This document shows, one piece after another, positions 1-5,673 of a DNA stretch of 6,642 nucleotides. This DNA is from Syntrophomonadaceae bacterium. Its GTDB lineage: Bacteria > Bacillota > Dethiobacteria > DTU022. A model generated the notes under the pieces. It did no database searches, had not been told where the DNA came from, and worked only from the letters and a program-made list of their open reading frames with translations. Position numbers and translations under genes: made by a program. Within the stretch, counting starts at the first letter, position 1, and each line of letters begins with the position of its first letter. The stretch lies in the NCBI GenBank assembly GCA_003564055.1, contig PWSG01000055.1, forward strand, positions 1-6,642, given 5' to 3'.

Positions 1-705
1 ATTGATAATATCACCGACCAGATAGCCAACACGGCCAGCAGGGCTTTAACCCAGATCGCAACAAGTGTTGCCTTGATCCTTGATTTTACCGCTAATATTT
101 TTACTACTGTTATAATAATACCTTTTTTGCTATATTACATGTTAAAAGAAAAAGGACAGGGCCTTATAGAAGGAGTTGTCACTCGTTTCGCTCCTTCTGA
201 ATATGCCGATAACATCAACAGCGCCCTGGCTGAAATGAACAGGCTGCTTAGCTCTTATGTCCAGGGATTGGGTATAGTCTGCCTTTGCGTGGGAATCCTG
301 GCTTATATCGGATTTTTAATAATCGGCTTAGAATATGCCCTGATCCTCTCTATCTTTATTCTGATAACTAACGTCATACCTTTCCTGGGTCCCTTTATAG
401 GGGCTATTCCAGCCGTTATCGTCGGTCTCCTGGAATCGCCACTGATGATGCTGCTGGTAATTATCGTTATCGTCATCGTGCAGCAAATGGAAAGCCTTAT
501 TATTTCACCGCAGGTCATGGGCCGCAAGCTTACTTTAAGTCCCCTGGCGATCATTCTCATTGTACTTGTAGCCGGACGCCTGGGCGGTTTGTTGGGAATT
601 ATCCTGGCCATTCCGATATTTACTGTATTAAAAATAATTGCCGCTCACACATATGAATATATCAATTTAAACAGAACAAAAGAAAAACAAAAACAAGGAG
701 GATGA
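1..705 (+). CDS. AI-2E family transporter (PerM-like membrane protein), 3' part
   Basis: Multi-pass membrane protein of the AI-2E/PerM transporter family (PF01594). Members are proposed to export small molecules or ions, including autoinducer-2 in one case, but the substrate cannot be read from sequence. The frame is open from base 1, so the first possible start in the window (TTG at 73) is internal and the gene begins upstream. The 234 residues present are the C-terminal two thirds of a protein that is usually about 340-380 residues. Visible parts are a hydrophobic helix at about 85-145, a soluble stretch at about 145-255, then closely spaced helices. Bases 370-414 encode the NVIPFLGPFIGAIPA segment and 508-552 encode PQVMGRKLTLSPLAI, followed by a Gly-rich last helix; these are family signatures. 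The tail is short, basic and hydrophilic. The stop lies 3 bases before the next start, so it is the first visible gene of an operon. Confidence 0.93.
   Translation: MDNITDQIANTASRALTQIATSVALILDFTANIFTTVIIIPFLLYYMLKEKGQGLIEGVVTRFAPSEYADNINSALAEMNRLLSSYVQGLGIVCLCVGILAYIGFLIIGLEYALILSIFILITNVIPFLGPFIGAIPAVIVGLLESPLMMLLVIIVIVIVQQMESLIISPQVMGRKLTLSPLAIILIVLVAGRLGGLLGIILAIPIFTVLKIIAAHTYEYINLNRTKEKQKQGG
695..701 (+). promoter_or_regulatory. Ribosome binding site of the 709 gene
   Basis: A perfect AAGGAGG lies inside the last codons of the transporter gene, 7 bases before the ATG at 709. Two nearer ATGs (702 and 705) are too close to this site to be used, so 709 is the favoured start. The site indicates that the downstream gene is actively translated and coupled to the transporter. 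Confidence 0.85.
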
Positions 706-708
706 TGC

Positions 709-1104
709 ATGGCAGAAACCAATGAAGATCGCTTGTCAAGATATGGTAAATCCCGCACAGAGCTGCTGGCAGAGTTAAAACATGCCCGCAACTTTGATGT
801 AAATTGGAAAAAAGGGGAATCCTGGGGGTTGGTTTACCACGCAGGAGATGATGTTGACGAAATTACCAGGAATGCCCTCAACCTTTTTTCTCATGGAAAC
901 GCACTTGACCCCAGGGCGCATACTAAAATCAGGGATGATTTCCTGGCAGATCTGGACGAATGCATTCACGACGTGGAAGACAAAGACCCCGATGCCTGCG
1001 AATGCTCGGCGGCAATGTACACGATGATGGGCACAATGTGTGATCAGAAAGACCTCTATAACTTTACGCTTGATTACCTCGACAAAACCTATCGCTTAAA
1101 CTGA
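709..1104 (+). CDS. Miniature protein resembling both ends of an S1P-lyase-type PLP decarboxylase, without the catalytic core
   Basis: An intact 131-residue cytosolic protein. Residues about 13-74 (GKSRTELLAEL, then VNW, LVYHAGDD, LFSHGNALDP) resemble the N-terminal region of bacterial sphingosine-1-phosphate-lyase/glutamate-decarboxylase-like enzymes, where a VYH-G segment is followed by an NPLHP-type segment. Residues about 77-130 (DDFLADLDE, CSAAMYTMMGTMCDQ, LDYLDKTYRL) resemble the extreme C-terminus of the same enzymes, for example human SGPL1 with FLKDIRESV, AIYGMAQTTVDR and FLDSLYS. Full enzymes are about 450-570 residues. Here the roughly 300-350 residue core with the PLP-binding lysine is absent, so lyase activity is not expected. 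The frame is undamaged, has an excellent ribosome site and sits in a tight operon, which argues against simple decay. The family likeness was recalled from memory rather than searched. Alternatives are a recent in-frame deletion, an assembly error, or a conserved small family of unknown role. Confidence 0.75.
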   Translation: MAETNEDRLSRYGKSRTELLAELKHARNFDVNWKKGESWGLVYHAGDDVDEITRNALNLFSHGNALDPRAHTKIRDDFLADLDECIHDVEDKDPDACECSAAMYTMMGTMCDQKDLYNFTLDYLDKTYRLN

Positions 1105-1110
1105 AAGGAG
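1104..1110 (+). promoter_or_regulatory. Ribosome binding site of the cyclophilin gene
   Basis: AAAGGAG overlaps the final base of the preceding stop codon and lies 6 bases before the ATG at 1117. It fixes the start of the cyclophilin and implies translation linked to the miniprotein gene. Confidence 0.8.
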
Positions 1111-1116
1111 CAGATT

Positions 1117-1641
1117 ATGAATACGCAAAACCCAATGGCTGTAATTGAGATGGAAAACGGGGCAAAAATAAAGATTGAACTTGACCCTGTAAATGCCCCT
1201 AATACGGTTAAAAATTTTATTGCCCTGGTCAATAAAGGCTTCTACAACGGGCTTAAGTTCCACAGAGTCATTCCCGGCTTCATGATCCAGGGAGGATGCC
1301 CCCTGGGATCGGGAACCGGCGGACCGGGGTACAAGATAAAAGGAGAATTCTCTGCTAACAAACACCCAAATAAAATAAAATTCAAGCGCGGCGTACTAGC
1401 CATGGCCCGCTCACAGCATAACGACTCTGCAGGCTCGCAGTTTTTCATTACCGTCGCTGACGCCCCGCATCTGGATGGGGAATATGCCGCTTTTGGAAAG
1501 GTTATTGAAGGAATGGAAGAAGTGGACCGCATTGTATCTGTTCCAGGCAATCATCGGGATAAACCGGTAGATGATCAGAAAATAAAAACCATAAGCGTAG
1601 ATACATTTGGCATTAATTACGGAAATCCGGAAATTTTATAA
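1117..1641 (+). CDS. Peptidyl-prolyl cis-trans isomerase, cyclophilin type (PpiB-like)
   Basis: A 174-residue cyclophilin that should catalyse cis-trans isomerisation of X-Pro bonds during protein folding. It has no signal peptide or membrane segment, so it is cytosolic. Active-site motifs are complete: FHRVIPGFMIQGG at 48-60 (catalytic Arg50, Phe55, Gln58), GVLAMAR at 92-98, AGSQFFI at 105-111 and HLDGEYAAFGKV at 118-129. The tryptophan that binds cyclosporin in human cyclophilin A (Trp121) is replaced by His118, as in many bacterial enzymes. Length is normal for the bacterial single-domain type, with a short C-terminal extension after about residue 163. The start is supported by AAAGGAG 6 bases upstream. 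It is the last gene of the plus-strand operon, and no strong intrinsic terminator follows. Confidence 0.96.
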   Translation: MNTQNPMAVIEMENGAKIKIELDPVNAPNTVKNFIALVNKGFYNGLKFHRVIPGFMIQGGCPLGSGTGGPGYKIKGEFSANKHPNKIKFKRGVLAMARSQHNDSAGSQFFITVADAPHLDGEYAAFGKVIEGMEEVDRIVSVPGNHRDKPVDDQKIKTISVDTFGINYGNPEIL

Positions 1642-1712
1642 AGCAAAGCCTTTTAAAAAGGGCAGAAAATGGTAGTATTGTCCGGGTTAAACATTTTGAA
1701 ACTTTAATAATT

Positions 1713-2552
1713 TCAAGATGTTAAAAACTCTTCAAGCTTAACAATTTCCAGGTTTTTTTCCCTTAATCCATCTATTATCGGTCCAAGGGCCTCAAGCGTC
1801 GGGCGGCGGTTAGCTCCTTCACTATTTAGCAGTGAACCGCTGTCATGGAAAAGTATAATATCACCGGATGAAACATGATCAAGAACGCGGCGAATTACTC
1901 CGGCCGTGGTAGCGCGTGGATGCCAGTCCTGTGAAGAAAGGCTCCAGAGAACCAGTTCCTGTCCTAACAGATTGGCAATGCGCCGCATTCGCATATCATA
2001 CAAACCCCGAGGCGGTCTTAAATAGAGGGGGAAAACCCCGGTATTCTGAAGAATAACCAGGTTCGTCCTCACTATCTGGGCGGTAAGCTGGGGAGGTGGC
2101 GAATTAGGCACCGTAATGTGTCCGTAAGTATGGTTCCCAACGTCATGGCCCTGTTCAACAATTTGCCTTGCTATTTCAGGATACTGCTCAACATGCTTGC
2201 CGACAAGAAAAAAAGTTGCATATGCGCCCCTGTCAGCCAGGATTTTTAGAATTTCAGGAGTATAGGTCCCACTGGGTCCATCATCGAAAGTTAATACCAC
2301 CTTGTTGCCTGCTGACGGTTTGCGTCGGGTTATATCAGCCTGCGATCCAAAACCCTTGTAAACATAAGAGTAAGCTACTCCCATTAAAATTATTGCTGAA
2401 AGAACAACTGCCCCTGACCAGAGAAAAAAATCGCTTACCTGGGGATATGGAACAAGGTAGGCAATTAGACGGGTTATAGAATAACCGATTACGAGAGAAC
2501 CGGAGATAAAAATCATGAAAATCAAGAAACGGGCAAACAATCCAATTAACAA
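1713..2552 (-). CDS. Membrane-anchored polysaccharide deacetylase (NodB/CE4 family)
   Basis: A 279-residue protein with two predicted N-terminal membrane helices (about 5-33 and 43-65) followed by a NodB homology domain facing outside. It should hydrolyse N- or O-acetyl groups on a cell-envelope or extracellular polysaccharide with a bound divalent metal. The CE4 motifs are all present: TFDDGP at 88-93 (catalytic and metal Asp90, Asp91), HTYGH at 141-145 (metal His141, His145), RPPRGLYD at 179-186, SQDW at 207-210 and LFHDSG at 234-239 (His236). The start codon is TTG, supported by AGGAGG 7 bases upstream; the next candidate, ATG at residue 13, would cut the first helix. It lies 61 bp behind the GH63-like gene on the same strand and is probably co-transcribed with it. 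The actual substrate (peptidoglycan, chitin-like or exopolysaccharide) cannot be told from sequence. Confidence 0.94.
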   Translation of the reverse strand: MLIGLFARFLIFMIFISGSLVIGYSITRLIAYLVPYPQVSDFFLWSGAVVLSAIILMGVAYSYVYKGFGSQADITRRKPSAGNKVVLTFDDGPSGTYTPEILKILADRGAYATFFLVGKHVEQYPEIARQIVEQGHDVGNHTYGHITVPNSPPPQLTAQIVRTNLVILQNTGVFPLYLRPPRGLYDMRMRRIANLLGQELVLWSLSSQDWHPRATTAGVIRRVLDHVSSGDIILFHDSGSLLNSEGANRRPTLEALGPIIDGLREKNLEIVKLEEFLTS

Positions 2553-2559
2553 TTAGAAG

Positions 2560-2565
2560 CCTCCT
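2560..2565 (-). promoter_or_regulatory. Ribosome binding site deciding the TTG start of the deacetylase
   Basis: On the minus strand AGGAGG stands 7 bases before the TTG at 2552-2550. This near-perfect site and spacing is the main reason to accept a TTG start here rather than the in-frame ATG twelve codons later. Confidence 0.85.
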
Positions 2566-2613
2566 GCAATAAATGTTTTTATTTGTCCGCAAATACTTAT
2601 CGACCACTGCAAA

Positions 2614-5064
2614 TCAAGCAGAGCTTATTTTACCTGATGCTGCAAAAGGTTTCAAGCAATAGTCCCGACCAGGCCTGACCAGGAAACTTTCTCCTTTCCA
2701 GGTAAAACTAATTACACCATTCTGCCCGGCAAAACCATTTTTATCATCAAAGCGCAATCTCAAGTTTGCCGATTCAAGCAAAGGCCTGCTGTCTTCGCTT
2801 TTCAGAAAAAGCCTTGGGACATTATAAACATCTTCGCCGGGCACATCAACCTGCAGGATTGCCTTCCGCTGGCCTGGTTCAATGCTCGGCGGAGACAAAA
2901 CCGGTTCCCGATCGATTGTTGCAGCCCACTGAATATGGCCTTTTACTTCCTTTGTCTCGGGAAATATGTAGCGAAAATGCTGGTAACGGCAGAAAATGAT
3001 CTGGGTTGCCCAGCCAGACGACATGCCAAACTGCATTACTGAAGGATCGCCGGGGCCGCGTGAACTCCAACCGATCTCTCCACTAACAGCATTATAAGTC
3101 TCATACAACCCACCGGAGCGATAAATTGTCTTTAAAATCCTGTCATGCAATTTTTCCGCTTCTCTACTGTAACCATAGCGAAAAAGAACTTCCAGGGCGG
3201 AATAGTTATTAATCATCCAGATTTGTCCACGCCAGTAATAACCGTCTTTAACTCCGTTATAGGAGACATCATCGAAAGCAACACTGGGAATACCGTAGCG
3301 GCCCCAAAATTTATCACGATTTAAAAGATATTTTTCTATTACTGCTCTTGTTTTTTCCAAATCTGAAGCGGCACCAACAAAAGCCGGCCACCAGATAGAG
3401 GGAGTAAATACTTCAATAAAACTTCCATTGCGCCGGTCAAGCCAGGCCTGATGTTTTTCAGACCAGAGTTCCCGATCAATTCTTTCTTTTAATGCAAAAC
3501 CTTTCGCCTCATACTGAGCGCCCTCTTCGTCCAAACCTGCTTTTTTGCTAAGATAAGCTGCATTAATATAAGACTGGAAAAGCCAGCTATTTAGATCAAC
3601 AGCACAAAAAAATCTTGGCACTACGCCGATAATAAAGCTGGGCAGGAAGCTGGGCGGATAAAAACGTGGGCTATCATCCAGACCTGATTCAAGACCGTTT
3701 ATATATGAAAAAAAGCCGCTGCGCAGACGCCTGTTTTCTTCCCACCATCTTAGATTTTCGCGCAGGGGAGTAAGCACTTCCTGTAAAAAATGCGCCTTTT
3801 CTTCTTCCTGCAGACGCTCGTAAACACGTACTGCAGCCCAAGACTGCAAAGGCGGCTGGGAATAAAAATCTAAAACGCCGCGCAGGGAGTCATCTAGCTT
3901 GCTCGGAATTAAATTGCGCTGTGCCCCGGCTATAAAAGTGATCCCCTTAATCTTCAGTCTGAAGCTTGCCTCGCGGGGAGCATTGAAGTTTCCGTCGAGC
4001 TGGGTAAGTAAAATGTCGCCTGCCTTTTTCGGATTCCACTCGCTTAAACCCAGCACATGCTGGGGAGTATCCCAACCCCAGATAAATGGAAAATATACCT
4101 TGGCCGGAACAGAACCCCAGCGGCGCATCTTGTTCCGGGGATAATAAAGGCTGTTTTCCAGCGCCCAGGCCGCCAGCTTAAGGACCACCCTGGCCGGCTC
4201 ACTGTTTTGCTGATAAGGCACAGGCAGCAGCTTTTCAAAGCTGCCCCACCTTTTTTCGGCTGCACCTTTAAGACCTTTCAGGTTACGAAGGGCCCTCTCA
4301 GCACGCTCTACTGTTTCTTCCGCGCTGTCGGCTGAAAATGAAATTATTACCGACCAACCCTGTTTTTCACCTGCTTTCAAATCTATACTGGGGCCCAGCA
4401 GCTCTTTTTTCCTTACCTCTGAACCTTCTGAAGGAAGAAAAAAGGCATGCAATTTTTGACCGGGCACGCGGTGATAGTTGGTAAGCTGCAGACCACCTTT
4501 AATTTTTTTAAAAAAAGTAAAACCGTTCGAATGTGGATAGGGATTCTCAAGATCGCGTCCCCGGACCGGCAGAAGCTTGCAGGCAGGTTTTACTTTTGCT
4601 TCACCTGCCAGAACCTCCCACTGCGTTTCCCAGAGGGCAAGGTTACGCTGAAGAAAATATAACCTGTTTCTCACCGTGTAACTGCGATCCCAGGATTGTT
4701 CTTCTATATAATTAGGGCTAAGATGTATTTGCCTTGATTCAGCAGTTTTAAAAAAAGATTTACCCTGATCATCGTAAAGGCGAACAGCAAAATCATAAAT
4801 GCGGCCTGCGCCAAATGAGGTTATGGTGGCGTAAAGCGCAGTACACCCGGCTGCTTTATTGCCGGGAACACTTTTAAACCCGCAGTGGCTACCCAGTTCA
4901 CTTAACGGAGAACCACTTGTACTGCCGGCAATATAATTTGGTGAGCCATAAATGTCAGCATAATACGTTAACGGCCTGACCAAATTATGCAGCTGTTTAA
5001 GGTAGATAAACCACATGAAAAACAGAACCACTATAAGAATTACTATTAAATGCAGGGCAAACAA
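2614..5064 (-). CDS. Membrane-anchored GH63-type glycoside hydrolase (YgjK/glucosidase-like)
   Basis: An 816-residue protein with one N-terminal membrane helix (about 5-22), a beta-rich region to about 280, an alpha/alpha-barrel catalytic domain at about 285-700 and a C-terminal region to 816. GH63/GH37-like signatures are FIWGWDTPQHVLGL (327-340), GLESGLDDSPRF (457-468), GYYWRGQIWMINNYSAL (608-624) and LYETYNAVSGE (653-663). By analogy with E. coli YgjK (Asp501, Glu727), Asp463 would be the catalytic acid and Glu655 the base. GH63 enzymes are inverting alpha-glycosidases acting on glucosides, glucosyl- or mannosylglycerate and related sugars; the substrate here is unknown. It is probably held outside by its anchor and works with the deacetylase encoded next. 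The start is uncertain. TTG at 5064 keeps the whole helix, but the only purine-rich stretch (AAAGAAAGG) ends 1 base before it, and an in-frame TGA lies four codons upstream. Confidence 0.88.
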   Translation of the reverse strand: MFALHLIVILIVVLFFMWFIYLKQLHNLVRPLTYYADIYGSPNYIAGSTSGSPLSELGSHCGFKSVPGNKAAGCTALYATITSFGAGRIYDFAVRLYDDQGKSFFKTAESRQIHLSPNYIEEQSWDRSYTVRNRLYFLQRNLALWETQWEVLAGEAKVKPACKLLPVRGRDLENPYPHSNGFTFFKKIKGGLQLTNYHRVPGQKLHAFFLPSEGSEVRKKELLGPSIDLKAGEKQGWSVIISFSADSAEETVERAERALRNLKGLKGAAEKRWGSFEKLLPVPYQQNSEPARVVLKLAAWALENSLYYPRNKMRRWGSVPAKVYFPFIWGWDTPQHVLGLSEWNPKKAGDILLTQLDGNFNAPREASFRLKIKGITFIAGAQRNLIPSKLDDSLRGVLDFYSQPPLQSWAAVRVYERLQEEEKAHFLQEVLTPLRENLRWWEENRRLRSGFFSYINGLESGLDDSPRFYPPSFLPSFIIGVVPRFFCAVDLNSWLFQSYINAAYLSKKAGLDEEGAQYEAKGFALKERIDRELWSEKHQAWLDRRNGSFIEVFTPSIWWPAFVGAASDLEKTRAVIEKYLLNRDKFWGRYGIPSVAFDDVSYNGVKDGYYWRGQIWMINNYSALEVLFRYGYSREAEKLHDRILKTIYRSGGLYETYNAVSGEIGWSSRGPGDPSVMQFGMSSGWATQIIFCRYQHFRYIFPETKEVKGHIQWAATIDREPVLSPPSIEPGQRKAILQVDVPGEDVYNVPRLFLKSEDSRPLLESANLRLRFDDKNGFAGQNGVISFTWKGESFLVRPGRDYCLKPFAASGKISSA

Positions 5065-5149
5065 ACCTTTCTTTCAAAGCAGAATTTTATTGTTGCTTAA
5101 ATGAACAACACAAAAGACCTTCTTAATATAAAAATAAAACAAAAGCTTA

Positions 5150-5243
5150 AACTTACCGCTTAAAGTTGCAAAGTGAGAGCTTATCCTTCGAAGGTAAAAG
5201 CGAAAAGAAAAGTATAATTTTGTCACTGCATCTGCGGTAAGTT
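5150..5243 (-). promoter_or_regulatory. Nested stem-loop in the 5' leader of the GH63-like gene
   Basis: A perfect 10-bp inverted repeat, AACTTACCGC at 5150-5159 and GCGGTAAGTT at 5234-5243, closes the element. Inside it, TGCA (5167-5170) pairs with TGCA (5227-5230) and GTGA (5173-5176) with TCAC (5223-5226), leaving an AA bulge. At the centre, 5179-5201 folds around the palindrome CCTTCGAAGG (5185-5194). The helices are strictly nested, as in one long interrupted hairpin. The element begins a few bases after the transcription start predicted from the 5253-5280 promoter and ends about 85 bases before the hydrolase start, so it would be the 5' end of that mRNA. A role in mRNA stability or ligand-controlled expression is inference; I recognise no riboswitch class. 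Confidence 0.5.
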
Positions 5244-5252
5244 CCTTTTACA

Positions 5253-5280
5253 ATTTTAACATAAAAGATAAGGAGGACAA
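5253..5280 (-). promoter_or_regulatory. Candidate vegetative promoter for the GH63-like/deacetylase unit
   Basis: On the minus strand TTGTCC (5280-5275, four of six matches to TTGACA) is followed after 16 bases by TAAAAT (5258-5253, five of six matches to TATAAT). A TG one base before the -10 box gives an extended -10. The start of transcription would fall near 5246, leaving a leader of about 180 bases. A second possible -10 (TATACT, minus strand, near 5214) has no acceptable -35 box. Confidence 0.45.
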
Positions 5281-5346
5281 AATTCCAGGCAAGAAAAGGC
5301 AAATACACCACTTGAAAAGTTACTCTTAATAAAACTTAACTTCTCA

Positions 5347-5364
5347 GGCATAGCCCGCTAAGCC
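5347..5364 (-). other. Small hairpin beside the T-box-like core
   Basis: Minus-strand GGC-T-TAG-CGGG-CTA-T-GCC can fold into a stem of two 3-bp helices split by a T-T mismatch, with a four-base loop. It follows the T-box-like core by 8 bases on the minus strand. It has no adjacent T-run, so it is not a typical terminator. Confidence 0.35.
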
Positions 5365-5372
5365 ACAGGGGG

Positions 5373-5386
5373 GGCGGTTCCACCGG
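5373..5386 (-). promoter_or_regulatory. T-box-like core sequence (candidate, possibly a remnant)
   Basis: The minus strand reads CCGGTGGAACCGCC, matching the T-box consensus AGGGTGGNACCGCG at 11 of 14 positions, including the whole GGTGGNACCGC core with A at the variable base. In true T-box leaders this segment senses the uncharged tRNA end, and A would pair with a U discriminator base. Against a functional T-box: I cannot find a convincing Stem I with a specifier loop, the expected antiterminator/terminator pairing is poor, no T-run follows, and the downstream gene is a hydrolase rather than an amino-acid gene. It may be decayed or coincidental. Confidence 0.25.
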
Positions 5387-5419
5387 ATCCATGGCGCCGC
5401 TTATCATTGAACATGGCAA

Positions 5420-5547
5420 TCTAATTTTGTTTTTCAAGACTGCAAAGACAGTCATAAAAGGCAGCCTGACTATCACTACAGTGAAATGAAGCTATTTCTT
5501 AAGAATTACCATGCCAGTTAGATAGTTCCATCTGCGTCAAAATTAGA
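5420..5547. other. Possible structured RNA: three-way-junction-like inverted repeats
   Basis: The outer helix is a perfect 10-bp inverted repeat, TCTAATTTTG (5420-5429) with CAAAATTAGA (5538-5547). Inside are two arms. Arm one is GACTG/CAGTC (5438-5442, 5449-5453) with a six-base loop. Arm two is GCAG/CTGC (5461-5464, 5532-5535) continued by GACTATC/GATAGTT (5468-5474, 5521-5527) and capped by GAAAT/ATTTC (5483-5487, 5494-5498). Together these describe a three-way junction with short linkers. The G-T pair at 5468/5527 is tolerated only in plus-strand RNA, a slight hint of strand, but gene context favours the minus strand. I match it to no RNA family. No promoter is evident for it. Confidence 0.4.
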
Positions 5548-5571
5548 GGCCAGGTAAAACCCCGGGGCTCT
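5545..5571 (-). terminator. Weak candidate terminator downstream of the methyltransferase gene
   Basis: Minus-strand hairpin with outer AGAG/CTCT and inner CCGGG/CCTGG (one G-T wobble), loop GTTTTA, followed by AATTTTG. The T-run is short and the hairpin lies about 100 bases beyond the methyltransferase stop, so intrinsic termination is possible but not strong. It shares three bases with the outer helix of the 5420-5547 fold, so the two compete slightly. Confidence 0.3.
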
Positions 5572-5673
5572 ATGATTGCAATCGAACTTTCAGCTCAGGC
5601 ACGGCTTAACTGCTTATTTTTCGCTCTAATACTCTTAAAAAAGATGTCTTATACTACATGCTGGATCAAATGA

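Larger units (their letters stand above)
5065..5673. other. 609-bp intergenic region rich in inverted repeats
   Basis: No convincing protein gene is present; reading frames are at most about 32 codons and lack good ribosome sites. The region lies between two minus-strand genes. In minus-strand order it holds a weak hairpin (5571-5545), a three-way-junction-like fold (5547-5420), a GC-rich patch with a T-box-like core (5400-5347), a candidate promoter (5280-5253), a nested stem-loop (5243-5150) and an AT-rich stretch leading to the hydrolase start. Bases 5574-5583 are a perfect palindrome, GATTGCAATC. Confidence 0.8.

Noticed and set aside
1648..1663. GCCTTTTAAAAAGGGC palindrome between the convergent genes, as a terminator
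   Set aside because: The stem is AT-dominated with a bulge and almost no loop, and no clean T-run follows on either strand.
1696..1716. TTGAAA/TTTCAA inverted repeat overlapping the deacetylase stop codon
   Set aside because: A six-base AT-rich stem with a nine-base loop and no T-run on either side; likely chance.
4057..4335. A 92-codon plus-strand frame inside the hydrolase gene, and similar long antisense frames elsewhere
   Set aside because: They run opposite to genes with clear family motifs and have no recognisable domains of their own.
5270..5277. AAGGAGGA on the plus strand as a ribosome site
   Set aside because: No ATG, GTG or TTG start opens a frame at suitable distance; the match is the complement of the minus-strand promoter spacer and -35 box.
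5256..5351. A 31-residue minus-strand reading frame starting at 5351
   Set aside because: No ribosome site, and it overlaps the candidate promoter; composition gives no support for coding.
5391..5489. A 32-codon plus-strand reading frame starting at ATG 5391
   Set aside because: No ribosome site at proper spacing, and the frame runs through the inverted repeats of the structured segment.
5496..5505. TTCTTAAGAA palindrome as an operator
   Set aside because: A single AT-rich 10-bp palindrome far from any promoter; it lies within the second arm of the proposed junction and has no matching copy nearby.
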